Below, piece after piece: positions 14,601 to 24,540 of a DNA stretch of 64,000 nucleotides. Where the stretch lies: NCBI GenBank assembly GCA_964247055.1, contig OZ176054.1:9796001-9860000 (forward strand). Direction: 5' to 3'. Below the pieces are notes generated by a model, which did not search any database, was not told where the DNA came from, and saw only the letters and a program-made list of their open reading frames with translations. Both the position numbers and the translations under genes were made by a program. Every line of letters begins with the position of its first letter. Positions within the stretch are counted from its first letter, which is position 1. The DNA comes from Paragordius varius (lineage: Eukaryota; Nematomorpha).

Positions 14601-17600
14601 GGTCTTCAATTATTGAATTGTTGCGGTGGGATAGAGTTCCCCAATGCGAATTTTTAATCCGCCAGATAAGGAGATTTCCGTGGATGCAAAAGAATATCCC
14701 ATCCAAGTCAAGGTGTGTTCTGATTTTGCTGTGGAGACGGAGCATTGTCATTTAGCAAATTTTTTTTTTGACTGACAATGTCCATAAAAAAAGAACCTGA
14801 TGAAATCTATTTTGATAGGAAATTATCTCATGTCATGCTTTTGTTTTTGGTTCTTAGGAGTGTTTAGGAAAGTTTTCTATACTGCTAAGTGCTCCACATC
14901 TGAAAATGGCAAAATTTGCGCACATTTTTAAAATAATTTTTTTGGAGGAAACAATATTTTCAAAAAAAAAATTTTTAGACGTAAGCTCCGAAAGTCCCAA
15001 ATTTTTTCGCTCATCTAAATGGGGCTAATTTTTTAAAAATACCACTAAATAATCATGAGATAATTATCAAATATATGCTAAATTTTGATATCAACTAAAA
15101 AAATTTTAAATTCATACGTTTTTCTAAACTTAATTTTTAACAAAATTACATTGAGGTGTGCTTACTATGGGACATCGGAAACGGTTTTAAAACGATATAA
15201 AAACACTTTTTCCATATAATTTTAGAATGCTGAATATATCACCTCAGAATTTTGATTAAAATATTCGTTCGTCTTCTAACTAATGTTTAATAAAAATTGT
15301 TAATTATTTACCTAAATTTGAAAGCAAATGAATAATTAAAATTTAGAAGCGATAGAGATGTTCAGAATCATCGCTAGAAAAAAACGTATTATAAAATCTA
15401 AAACATTTTATACCGTTTCGATCATGCCTCAAAATAGTATGAAATACGCTTTAACAAAATTCGCTAAAATTTAAATTCATATGTATAAAATTATTTTAGT
15501 TGATATCAAATAGCATTTATTTAATTTTATCGCGCAATCTTTTTGCGTTTCTTAGAGAACTAGCCCATTTTAGAAGTAAAAAAATTGGGACTTTCGGAGC
15601 CTACATCAAAAAATGAAATATTTTCGAAAATATTGTTCTTTATGTAGTTAATGATATATTGAAGGGATATTTTTTGGAATGAAGCTTCTAGCTTTCAACA
15701 AAAAAAATATTTAAAAAAATGTGCTCAATTGCCATTTTGTGATATGGAGCAGTCACTGCAAAAATAATAATTTCTTATATCACTCGTATTATTCAAAACC
15801 AAAAACGCCATGATATACCTATACATTTTCCCATCACAATATGCATTCAATAAGATATTTCATATATCCCCCGATTTTGGACGCATATGGCCGATTTCGG
15901 TTTTTTGAATGCATGGTTTATATTGATCATTTGTCGGCGATAGAGTTGCTTAACGGTTTCACTGGGTAAAAATTCAAAATACAACATATCGTTGTCCCAC
16001 AAATTCGTGCCAAATGATTTGGCAGTGATGTGATGAATCGGGTTGGTATGAAAGCCACATTTGCTTTGGATTTATAAAACAAAGACCATTAAAATAATTT
16101 TTCGAGGAAGAAGGATTTGACTAGTCACTTTACGATTTTCGATTTGACATTCTATTTGCGTGGATCCTATTAACCGAGTTTGGTCTTTCTCACCGCTCGT
16201 TTACATTGACTGTTATTTGTGATATACATATTCATCTTCTAATTATTGTTAAGTTTTTGGGTCATTATTACTCTTGCTCATTAGCGTCTTAGCAGGATAT
16301 GGTCTACCAGAGCGTCCACAGTTTTTCAAAACCTTACTTTTAACCATGTTTCGCATCTTTTAATTAACACGGCGTGTTTACCGTATCTGCCAGAAACTAA
16401 TAGCTTACAACCAATTTCTAATGGCATTGCGTGCCACAAACGTTCTTTTTCAGTCAAAAATTTGATAGAATTAATGTGTAAAATAACATGCTAGTTTTTT
16501 GCAAACTCAACTTATTTCTTTTGTCATTTAATGTCAGATATATAAAATGGGGTATGTTATAAATTAAGCGTCTGCGCACTTGATGCCGACGTCTTCTGTC
16601 AAACTTGTAACTTATTCTACAACTATGTATAGTAAAATTAAAATAATAAGTTAAAAATTAATTTTTACCCCATTCTACTGGTGGGTTTAAAAAAACATCA
16701 TTAAGGTTAGAATTGAGAGATCCAGGAGAATTCCAGCCTGGATGCATAGGCTCATCTAATTGACCTTCAACATTTTGAATAAATAACCCTAAATTTTGCT
16801 CATTATCGATATGGACATTTCCAATGTCTAAAAATAAATATTGTATAGGACTTTTGTTAAAGGTACTAAATCTTATTTTTTTGATTTAAAATTTAATAAA
16901 ATCTCATAGCAATTTACATAATAAGATTGAAATACCTGTTTTAATTATTTAATAGATTAATAAATGGCTCTTTATTGTTTTATTTTAGAGTGAGTATTAC
17001 CCTATTTTTTTTAGAGTGTTAAAATTATATGTTAGATAGATGACATATTAGGTAATATTAATATTTTCGGCCCAATACCACATAATTTTACAACACAACG
17101 GTCCAGAAATTTATATATTCTTAAAAATTATATGCTGTTACTGTTTTTATCAAATACTATTGTTGTCACTGTTTGTTTTTAAATATATCTTAGTTATTTT
17201 GATTTATTGTGAAGATATAATTTGTTATTAATTATATATTATATATTTTCATATATAAGTAATATGTGAACGCTGATTATTGGGAATAAATGTAAGGTTA
17301 TATTACCCAATTCATCAATAGCCTCCGGATCCGGGGGATGAAGAAAACTTTCTAAAATATCACATAAATTTGGAGCGATATGCTCTAGAGTTAGTATTAA
17401 AATTTCTAAAAAGCAAAACATGGTAATTATTCAAATGATATAAATGTGCAAAAATAAACAATCCTTCTCTGAATTTCGCCAATATATTCTGGATTAAATT
17501 GCTTAAAATCTGGCATGAAAAATATAATATAACAATAGTTACTGTAGCTTATATTGTTTCATTTATTCGCTTCTAATTTAAGATTATTCAAGTTATTGCA

Positions 17601-20600
17601 ACAAAATAAAAATACATTGCTAGTTTTTCAGTAATTGCCAGTTAGTATAAACATTAACGGAAATATTGGTAAGTTGTATTTTTTGTTTTTTACTGTTATC
17701 AGCTGATAAAATGCTCTTTTCTCTATATATTATCTGGCAATATTTTATAACAAAAAGACTAATTATTCATAATGATATCTGATATTAATTATAGTTTGAA
17801 TAATTAAATGGTACAAAACACCAGAAAGAATATAATAATAAAAGTTTGTATGTGATAAAAATTAAATTAATATATAAAAATAACTTACCAATATCTAAAA
17901 TTAATACACAGTGTAAAAGGTATATTTAGATTAGGCGCATGTATGATACCAGCTATTTAGAGAATATTATCCACTTTAATCATCCTAAATGAAACTAACA
18001 TACATTATAATGGTAATGAACGGATTGGTTATAATTTGTAATAACAGTTGTTAAAATCCGTAATGTAACGATAAAGGATAATTAAATAGAATTAAATGAA
18101 ATTATAAATAGAATGTCGTACTGATGAGTGCTAACAAGCACGAAACTAGTCTGCGATTACTATTGACGAAGAGTTTCACATATCGTTTATAATTTCTATT
18201 TATAATTTCATTTAATTCTATTTAATTATCCTTAATCGTTATATTACGGATTTCAACTGTTATAACATACATTATGTTGGATAAAAAAATATGCCTTTCT
18301 TTATTGTTATATATATTTAATAAATATATATTTTAGGGCTTAAGAGCGAGATATAATAATATTTAATATATTTCGTTTATAGTGGTATTTACCTCAAGAT
18401 AAAAATAAATAGAAACTAAGAAATGAATGACAATATACAGGTTATATTTTATAATTGTTTTGATGGATGTTGATTTGTGGAGATGTATGTAATTCATATA
18501 AACCAATAGTAGTCTTTATAAATGTTGTGAGTGTAAAATGGGGTTCTATATTGACGTTATGACCAGGTCGTTTCACGATTAAGTCTAGGATTGGACTTCT
18601 TGATCTCGATAGACTCATGTATCACTCGCTTATTGTATTGAGTTATGTTAGTGATTACCTTACAAGCTGTGATGTCATTATTAATTATATTCTCTGCTAA
18701 TAAGAAGAGGGTTTGCGGGTACGAATATATTGGTTATGTTCATCCCATCGGGTTAAGATTGAGCTTCCAGGCTCTTTTACGCATGTATCATTACAGGAAA
18801 AGGTAATTTCATAAACTCCTGGGAGGCTTTTGGAATTTTGACTTTACAACTGATATGAGAGATTAATATTTTGTTATTGTTGAGTATGTGTCCGATTTTG
18901 ATTGTGACACCTTGATATATGGTAGAACGACAAAAGAGATTGATTTGTAGTTTCATATATTTGTGGTTATTTAATTTATTAAAAAGGCTAACTGAATAAC
19001 CGTTTTGTTGAAATGTCGTTTTAAGAGTTTTTATTTCGGATTTTAGATTATATTCATCACAAAGAGTATTGGTTCGGTGTATGAGAGTAAGCTAAGTGTT
19101 TATGGGCTGGATGATGATGGGAATTTTCATTTAAGTATAAGTTAGTGAGGGTTGGTTTTCTAAAGACATTATGTTGGATTATAGCATTCTTGATTTTTAG
19201 TTGCAAATCTAGGGAGTGTAATGGTGAAACGTATATTGGGATTTATATTAAAAATCAAGTAAGATAGACAGTGTTTCATCTCCGTGTTGCCATATCATGA
19301 ATATATCATCTACATATCGATACCAGCATCTAGGAGATAGTGTCGAGATTTAAGCAGAAGTTTTTCGAAAGATTCCATGTATATATCAGCTAGTATGGGG
19401 GGAGACTGGATTTCATGCGGGTACCAGTATTTTGTAAATGGTATTGCCTATTGTACAAAAAATAATTATTGGGCATTTTTACACTAACTTTGGAATGTCA
19501 GGATGTAGGCCATGAGTCACCAATTTGATGATAAATTTTATTTCATTTCTCGGGATGTTTGTGAAAAAAGATTTATGGCTAAGGTGACTAGTATATCAGA
19601 CTCATTCAGACGTAGTGTTTTAATATCACAAAATCTTTACTATTGTGTATGTGATGGGAATTATGTGCAAAGGGCTTTAGATGTTTTATGAATTATTTAA
19701 AAAGCATGTCTGTAGGTGTGAATATTAGCGACAATTGGTCGGAGAATTATTTCAGGTTTGTTATTTGTAGGGGCCCCATAAATACCAAGTAGAATGGTGA
19801 ATTTTGGTATGAATATTTTAAAATTATTGAATCTAGTGTTTTTACCGCTCTGTTTACCAAGTTTGTGATTCTTTGGGTGGCAGATTGTAATAGTCATTAT
19901 TATTATGTATTATATTTGGTATGCGTGCTGTTTTAAAATTATTGGGTAACCCAGATCCAGTCTCTCCCCAATACTAGCTTATATATACATGGAATCTTTC
20001 TAAAAACTTCTGTTCAAATCCTCGAGACTAGCCCCTAGATGTTGGTATCGATATGTAGAATATATATTTATGATATGGCAACACATAGATAAAACACTGT
20101 CTATCTTAGATTTTTTTAATATAAATCCCAATATACGTTTCACCATGGAACACAACTCCCACGAAATACACTCCCTAGATTTGCAACTAAAAGAGTATAC
20201 TCCATCATACTGTCTTTAGAAAAACAAACTCACACTAACTTATACTTAAATGCAAATTCCCATCATCATCCAACCCATAAACACACAGCATCAAATACTT
20301 TCATACATCGAAATACTCTTTGTGTTAATTATAATCTAAAATCCGAAATGAAAACTCTTAAAACGACATTTCAAAACGATTATTCAGGTAACCGTTTTAA
20401 CAAATTAAAGAACCCAAAGCAATTTAAACTACTAACTATTCAATTTCTCTTGTCGTCCTACCATACATCAAGGATGTCACATTATAAGACATAATCTCAA
20501 CAATAAAGTAAAAGCTATATATAAGTTTCAATAATTGATCTCTCATATCAGTTGTAAATACATATTCCAAAAACCATCCGTGAGTTTATGAAATTACCTT

Positions 20601-21112
20601 TTCCTGCAATGATCCATACATAGGAGAGTCTGAACGCTCAATCTTACCGATGAGATGGACATGACGAATATATTCGTACCCGCAAACCCTCTTGGGGATT
20701 ACCAGAGCATATAATCCACAATGAACATCACATTACAACCCGTAAAGTACAATGAGCGCCGGATACGTGAGTCTCTCGAGATCAAGTTAAATTCTAGACT
20801 TAATTGTAAGGACTGCATGGTTATATCGTCAATTTGGAACCCGCTTCTACTTCCACAACATTTATAAAGACTATTGCCATATATATAACAAATCAATTAC
20901 CATCAAAAAATTCAATATAACCTTTATATTGTCATTCATTTTATAAGTTTTTTATTTAGATTTTATTTTTTATTTAATTTTTATCTCATTTTTTATCCTA
21001 AGAAGTTTACCACTATAAACGAAATATAATAAATACCATTATTACATCAATCTCGCTCTTAGGCCCCAGAATTTATTTTATAAAATTTAAAGATGCGAAT
21101 CGATTCTCTCAA

Positions 21113-21152
<40 letters not shown>

Positions 21153-22922
21153 CGTTTATTTAAAAAATAGAATATTTATATTAAATTTGAATCATTTTGT
21201 TGAGGCCTATGAAACTTAAACCAACAAAAATAGGTTATAATCAAAATTTAAATAGAAAATTAATTGAAAGATAATATATACAGAAATTATAAATGATATT
21301 GAAACCATTCGTCAATAGTAATCGTAGACTAGTTTCGTGCTTGTTAGCACTCATTAGTACGACACAACTATATGACTTGGGGTTTTCATATATCGATTTC
21401 GTATATATATCCAACTTTTCAATTTTGGTATAAATGCAGTTGGTTTATACGAATTTAAATTAAATTTAATGGACATTTATGAAAATTAAACTGAAAAATT
21501 GAAATATATTATCTTTCAATTAATGTTCTATTTAAATTTCTATTATCATTATAATACGGATTTTACAACTGTTATTAAACATTATCAATCCGTCATTTAC
21601 CATTAAAAATAGGTTAGTTTTCTCAAAATAAGAGTAGAAGTGGGATTGTGTTCAATAAGTTTGTATTATAATGTGGTATCAATATATTAATTTAAAAAAT
21701 CCTAATAAAAACGTCTAATCAATTTAGTTTTATTTTATGGTATATTAAATCATTCAGGAAACGGTATAAAAAAACTTTAGGATATTCTAAAACAGATTCC
21801 TCATATGATGCTGCTGAAGCTCAGATTTTAAATTAAATGATTCGTTAATATGTTTAAACTAACAAAATGAAGTCTTGATAAAAATATATTAGTTAATAAC
21901 GTCTTTACTTTTACGAATAATAGATATGAAAATAACATAAGAGTCGTAAGTTTATTAAATGACTCGTCTGAAAAAACCAACGCACTCTAAGATTTTTATT
22001 TTATATAAAGGTATAATTTATAATGATTTTCAAGAGCAATCACTAATTACAGAGGTAAAACTGTTCATTTAATTTAAATAGCTATTTGATAAATTCACAC
22101 TGTATACGTTTAAAAAAAATTTGTTAGTTAAAACAGGCAGTAGCAAAAGAATAATTAAATTTTCTAAGTTACTTTCATACGGCGGGGTATTGAATAAGTC
22201 TATTCATAATAATAAAATATAATTTTGTTAACCAAAAAACATAGGGTGAATGACGTTTCGATAACATATATTAAACAAGTCACTATAGGTCCAAAATATG
22301 TGTAAATCCTAAATGAAAATGGTCTCCTATGTTGCCTTAATATTTAAGTATGATTTATATATATTGATATACAATATAAAATACGGACAAAACTTAAAAA
22401 TTAAAACAATATTTATTTTCTAATTTAGCAACATTTCATCATTATGATATTTTCTTATGTTGTTTGCAACTTTGCAAATTTTAATCAAAATTAGAAAAAA
22501 ACTTTTAGGGTGGTAAAAATGTATTTTTTGCATTTATCGCATCAAATGGAACGTAAATTTTACGCCATTTTTGACTGTTAATTCTCCAAGACATTATTAT
22601 AAATAAGAAACTCAAGAAAAAATTAGTAATATCACAAACATGTACAAAAAATATGTCAAACACATAAGTCATTATAATTAAAACATTTTACCAGTTATAT
22701 CAGCTAGAGAGAATGCAAGATATATTTATCTTTCGATTAAAAATTAATATGACAAAAAATACTTACCTCGTTTACTGCGATGATTAATTTTGGCTTGCAT
22801 ATTAACCCGAAAAAATGTGTTTGATTCGTTTTTAGTTTTGGTTCCAACCAAATACATTGAGTTATTCGGATAAACCGATGTTATGATAAGCCCGGCATGT
22901 ATTTTATTGGTTTTGTGATACT
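265..22922 (-). CDS. Micro-exon gene, copy A: acidic / Gly-zipper / FN3-like protein (5' partial)
   Basis: Hand-built spliced model, 5' to 3' on the minus strand: 22922-22767, 22703-22692, 17894-17889, 17351-17307, 16827-16669, 12060-12031, 11998-11972, (11580-11560 uncertain), 11460-11371, 11340-11272, 10882-10835, 10770-10720, 10179-10147, 9914-9873, 7500-7438, 7373-7359, 7159-7151, 7124-7089, 7065-7021, 6693-6661, 5810-5763, 5736-5713, 5687-5595, 3010-2820, 2763-2649, 2287-2267, 1839-1682, 411-265. Every junction but the bracketed one has AG/GT, the frame stays open, and it ends at TGA (267-265). All junctions are phase 1 except two phase-0 junctions near the 3' end. This gives 594 residues including the bracketed exon. 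The same exon order and phases recur in copy B, which is the strongest support. Function unknown; an extracellular or secreted role is inferred from the FN3-like part, but no signal peptide was found. More 5' exons probably exist. Confidence 0.75.
876..1052. repeat. Palindrome ending in a TA array
   Basis: Two arms of about 75 bp (TTGCTAGAAAGTTATTAATTAT and its near-complement) around a short centre, followed by (TA)n at 1058-1098. It lies in the last large intron of gene A. A related fragment is at about 1364-1480. Confidence 0.7.
3371..4187. mobile_element. Foldback element GCACAGCTC...GAGCTGTGC
   Basis: Perfect short terminal inverted repeats and long degenerate arms; an inner (TA)n run is at 3889-3917. 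It is located in a copy A intron (3011-5594) and shares internal segments with the larger CAC-ended foldbacks at 29 kb, 37 kb and 42 kb. The small plus-strand ORF at 3703 is part of the arm. Confidence 0.6.
4379..5573. mobile_element. Foldback family 2, first copy (1.2 kb palindrome)
   Basis: Ends CACTGAGTGCAAAA and TTTTTTGCACGTG. Arms of more than 500 bp share GGGCAAAAAG..., AGTAGTGGAATAT... and ATCAAGCTTAC-type segments with their complements; the centre is near 4,990. Other copies are at 45683-46813 and, shortened, 61145-61682. Confidence 0.65.
5595..7500 (-). CDS. Copy A middle block: Gly-zipper microexons
   Basis: Nine exons of 63, 15, 9, 36, 45, 33, 48, 24 and 93 nt, all phase 1-1. The 15-, 9-, 36- and 45-nt exons together encode a GKGISGGILGSTIGG / IIGSTVASRGYSFS stretch with Gly every three or four residues, as in glycine-zipper helices. 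The preceding 63-nt exon is basic and amphipathic (SKSMAHIPKTLKSAVQTAI). Introns of 23 nt (7066-7088), 26 nt (5737-5762) and 25 nt (5688-5712) separate some of these exons; the 23-nt intron holds an in-frame stop, so it must be removed. In A the first donor is shifted relative to B, adding an Asp/Trp junction. Confidence 0.7.
6168..6473 (+). other. Intronic plus-strand ORF pair, unknown
   Basis: Inside the copy A intron between 5810 and 6661 the plus strand has a 23-codon ORF (starts MFRKSGVMLFITILMV, signal-like) overlapping by ATGA a 79-codon ORF (6234-6473) containing NTPPCRFKTYLKV. The corresponding copy B region (about 44170-44480) is recognisably related but has several stops on the plus strand, while its minus strand stays open. 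No splice model or family was recognised. It may be an old element fragment or chance. Confidence 0.2.
7736..8212. mobile_element. TA-flanked foldback with 21-bp subrepeats, copy 1
   Basis: Left arm repeats CTTCAAGTTGGTYCTTGWACA several times; right arm carries the complement (TTCAAGGACCAACTTGAAGTG). The end motif is CATTTGCA/TGCAAACGGTATA. No protein. Copies 2 and 3 are at 8609-9168 and 52079-52622. Confidence 0.65.
8609..9168. mobile_element. TA-flanked foldback with 21-bp subrepeats, copy 2
   Basis: Begins directly at the end of a (TA)n run (8588-8611) with ACCATTTGCACTTTAAGAGTG. The subrepeats give rise to artefactual repetitive ORFs on the minus strand, which are not genes. Confidence 0.65.
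9290..9480. repeat. GGAACCGG-rich interspersed repeat
   Basis: GC-richer island with GGAACCGG, TGGTTCC and GTTCCATGTGGTTCCGGT. Related copies at 47,770-47,900 and 48,540-48,740. The plus ORF at 48,554 is part of the repeat. Confidence 0.5.
9873..10882 (-). CDS. Copy A short linker and EP-D repeat exons
   Basis: Four phase 1-1 exons of 48, 51, 33 and 42 nt. The first two are polar and Gln/Glu-rich (FSEYQPNENVPKEE, then QAQKSAEINGGQNIQP). The last two are degenerate copies of one another: EPKDTLKAGKT and EPVNPDDISKPGNT, each preceded by similar intron DNA, so they probably arose by exon duplication. Low-complexity hydrophilic sequence suggests a disordered spacer. Copy B keeps all four plus a fifth 42-nt exon. 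No function can be assigned. Confidence 0.65.
10505..10665. repeat. Small inverted repeat (TACAGTAGCGCATG family)
   Basis: CAATACAGTAGCGTATGAT at the left and CATGCGCTACTGTATTG at the right, about 150 bp, in a copy A intron. Decayed relatives near 495-600, 7,625-7,700, 40,670-40,760 and 46,850-47,040. Confidence 0.55.
11272..17894 (-). CDS. Copy A acidic N-terminal block
   Basis: Exons of 6, 45, 159, 30, 27, (21), 90 and 69 nt. They encode an Asp/Glu-rich region with motifs shared with B: PPDPEAIDEL, PGWNSPGSLN followed by NPPVEWA, DMEDWV, NMPDILTDSELLNLDAYNP and a Ser/Asp/Glu-rich tail ending DEKR. Introns of 32 nt (11999-12030) and 30 nt (11341-11370) lie inside the block. The 30-nt one is in frame and could be retained, which would add ten residues; in B the matching intron is 25 nt and retention would break the frame. 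The 21-nt exon at 11560-11580 has no AG acceptor. Confidence 0.65.
11560..11580 (-). pseudogene. 21-nt microexon of copy A with lost acceptor
   Basis: Aligned with the functional-looking microexon 51489-51469 of copy B (FEEMQS). The copy A sequence keeps an open phase 1-1 frame (MEGMQF) and a GT donor (GTATTG), but the two bases where AG should stand are AT. The exon is a multiple of three, so skipping it does not disturb the frame. Either it is skipped in A or a non-canonical acceptor is used. Confidence 0.5.
12061..14529. other. Copy A intron, no gene seen
   Basis: AT-rich intron between the 30-nt and 159-nt exons. A block at 13,720-13,800 (GTTGAGAGAATATTG) is shared with copy B at 53,380-53,450. 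Nothing else recognised. Confidence 0.5.
14530..16640 (-). pseudogene. Mariner (Tc1/mariner) transposase pseudogene, copy A
   Basis: Read on the minus strand from about 16,480: TEKERLWHAMPLE, then YGKHAVLIKRCETWLKV and RSGRP (helix-turn-helix region of mariner), later HITAKSFGTNLWDNDMLYFE with LPSETV (the WD..G..HYELLP region), HDNA (second catalytic Asp) and WDILLHPRKSPYLAD (the W.VL.HP.YSPDLAP block). Frames shift repeatedly and stops are present, so it is dead. A foldback of about 0.9 kb (14885-15780) interrupts it between the second and third conserved blocks. Copy B carries the same pseudogene at the matching place. Confidence 0.75.
14885..15780. mobile_element. Foldback element inside mariner pseudogene A
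   Basis: Two inverted arms, from about 14,890-15,120 and 15,560-15,775, share GGGACTTTCGGAGC (with its complement) and ATGGCAA...GCACATTTTT segments. Ends read CTGCTAAGTGCTCCA and TGGAGCAGTCACTGC. No coding capacity. Related sequence is seen near 36,240-36,760 and 59,840-60,200. Confidence 0.55.
18009..18263 (+). mobile_element. 255-bp hammerhead-bearing element with 12-bp target repeat
   Basis: Flanked by direct copies of AACATACATTAT at 17997-18008 and 18264-18275. The two arms of the element are inverted copies (CAGTTGTTAAAATCCGTAAT... and its complement), with the ribozyme in the central loop. The DNA beyond the right flank matches copy B near 59,605, so this is an insertion specific to copy A. 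No ORF. It resembles short non-autonomous elements tied to Penelope retroelements, whose terminal repeats are known to carry hammerheads. Confidence 0.65.
18116..18156 (+). ncRNA. Type I minimal hammerhead ribozyme, intact core
   Basis: Stem I TCGTA (18116-18120) pairs with TGCGA (18152-18156). Core CTGATGA at 18121-18127; stem II GTGC/GCAC (18128-18131 with 18138-18141) and loop TAACAA; GAAA at 18142-18145; then CTAGTC, with cleavage expected after C18151. ACTAGT is palindromic, so stem III would form between two molecules, as in the dimeric hammerheads described in Penelope-like elements. All core bases are present. Confidence 0.8.
18338..19960 (-). pseudogene. Penelope-like retroelement, RT + GIY-YIG, minus-strand half
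   Basis: On the minus strand, from high to low coordinates: YFLYNRQYHLQNTG, PPILADIYMESFEKLLL, a frameshift, YRYVDDIFMIWQHGDETLSI (RT active site YVDD at about 19306-19317), then a GIY-YIG nuclease-like piece (GVYEITFSCNDTCV at about 18,780-18,820, followed by TRWDEH and YIRTRKPSS) and a tail ending near LNRETTW. RT followed by GIY-YIG is the defining order of Penelope-like elements. Frameshifts and stops make it inactive. Confidence 0.8.
19960..21068 (+). pseudogene. Penelope-like retroelement, plus-strand half (inverted partner)
   Basis: Mirror copy of the preceding half. YRYVEYIFMIWQHIDKTLSI shows the YVDD site changed to YVEY; further on come INPNIRFTMEHNSHEIHSLD, KQTHTNLYLNANSHHHPTH and NTLCVNYNLKSEMKTLKTT, a typical Penelope RT C-terminal region. 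The end TCTCGCTCTTAGGCCCC mirrors the left end GGGCTTAAGAGCGAGA at 18338, so the pair forms one large inverted repeat. Dead by stops, frameshifts and loss of a catalytic Asp. Confidence 0.75.
21200..21605 (-). mobile_element. Second hammerhead-bearing element
   Basis: Read on the minus strand from 21,605 it starts like the 18,009 element (AATGGTAA, CGGATTG, AACAGTTGT, AAAATCCGTA) and then differs, with its own inverted arms around the hammerhead (AATTTAAATAGAA... and its complement). The left edge near 21,200 is approximate. No ORF. Confidence 0.5.
21322..21362 (-). ncRNA. Second hammerhead, core mutated (CTAATGA)
   Basis: On the minus strand: TCGTA stem I strand, core CTAATGA in place of CTGATGA, GTGC-TAACAA-GCAC stem II, GAAA, CTAGTC, then TACGA closing stem I perfectly. 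One conserved core G is changed to A, which in known hammerheads abolishes or strongly reduces cleavage. It is part of a related element running to about 21,605 on the minus strand. Confidence 0.7.
22692..22922 (-). CDS. Copy A upstream exons (156 nt and 12 nt)
   Basis: Exon 22922-22767 opens after a TTTTAG acceptor and closes at CGAG/GTAAGT, phase 1-1. It encodes a 52-residue module with LIITSVYPNNSMYLVGTKT and FFRVNMQAKINHRSKR, possibly part of another beta-sandwich domain. The 12-nt exon 22703-22692 (DIT) has both splice sites and an identical partner in copy B at 61739-61728. The module joins the rest of the gene in frame. The basic end (NHRSKR) could be a protease site, but this is only a thought. 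Confidence 0.6.
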
Positions 22923-22999
22923 CTAAAATTTGTTAAAAATGTAATGGTCCCTTAACACTTACCAATATTTCAAAGAAAAAGATTGAAATATATACTTGG

Positions 23000-24540
23000 A
23001 TCATATATTTTTACGATATAATTTTTCCGAATTTTCTGTTTCATCTGAAACGAAATCATAGGGGCTGTTATATTTTCTGGTAAATTTAAAACACGTATAA
23101 TGAATATATAATATAATTATTCAATAAAATCAAATGTCGCATTTATTGATGCTTTATCTGGCAAAATTTATAAAAAAAAATAGGTAAAACACGACTGTAA
23201 GGATATGAGTGGTTAAAGCCCTTAAGTACGCTAATATTCTAAATATTAATGTTATATATTCATTAACATTGGTGTTATAACCGGTTAATTGTTGCCGATG
23301 TGACCAGTTATTCATAAACTGTTTTACCAAAAAAATCACGGGCGTAACATAAGTAGATAGTTTAACAACTTATTTCAATTTTGGCTGTAATATGCTTGTA
23401 AATATAAAACACTATTAATTTTTGTATTAATTTAAAAAAAATAGTTATTATTTTGATAATTATTTAACCAAATTAAATTTTTATAAATTCTTTTATGTAT
23501 CTTCTTAACTAAACTTTCTCATTTTTATTTGTTAATATCACTGTGAACATAAGAACAAATAGTATAGCTAAAACATGTTAATTATAAAGAATGGTACCCA
23601 TTAATATATGAAAAAAAGCGGATCTTTTTACATATAATCGTAAACAATAATTCAATTTTTTATTAAATAATTTGTTGAGTATCATTAATCATATAATAAA
23701 AATATTTACAAGAATTTCAAATTGTTAAGCGCCCAGGTATAATTTGGTGCTGAATTTTGTCATTAAAGAGTGCAAAAACACAATTATTTTGAGATAAATA
23801 TTTGTTGAAACTTTTATATATGCCCGATTTTATAATTTTGTTCTATAACGGCTTTAAAGTTAAGACTTACTATTAATAATAATTTTGCATCATATTTAAA
23901 GAGATGATTTATTTTCGATTAAATATAAAAAATTGTTTTTTCTTCTAATGTTTTATTGATGCAATATGCTTTCACAGCTATCAATAAACATTCAATTTGG
24001 TATAGAACGATAAGGTTCTGTAGACGATAATAATATGTTATTGTGTCAGCAACTAAGGGTTCAATAATAATGGTCTCCCTCACCAAAATAAAGATTTGAA
24101 ATGTTCTTTACCCATTTGATAACTTTTAACCTAATCATCTGGAAAAAAATAATTATCGCGTTTTGTATCCAATTGTTTAGAAAAATGTAGAATTGTGGCC
24201 TAGAGACAATGCTGTAAACATCTAAACTAATCCAAAGGCAAATTTAAATCCTTTATGTGTGTAGTCGGGCCGCTTTTAAAATTAATCAATTTAAATTCCA
24301 CCCCGTATAAAATAGGTATTACAAATAAAAGTCCCAATTATCGCGCCTTTGAAACAAATTTCTGGAAAATTGTAAGCCCGTTTAAATTTAAACAGAAAAA
24401 TTATTCATTAACGTCCAGACTATAGTCTAGTCATTTTTTCCTAATTATCCATCTATTTACCCGCCTTACCGAGCGATATATCCCAAAAAGCTGCCCAAAT
24501 TATTGGATTGTATAAAATCAATTATTGTTTCATGTATTCC
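23000..24540. other. Upstream intron of copy A, nothing recognised
   Basis: No ORF, repeat ends or convincing exon seen; short open minus stretches look like chance. Confidence 0.4.

Noticed and set aside
22960-22985. Possible extra ATATTG microexon upstream of the 156-nt exon
   Set aside because: A good GTAAGT donor follows, but no AG acceptor precedes it.
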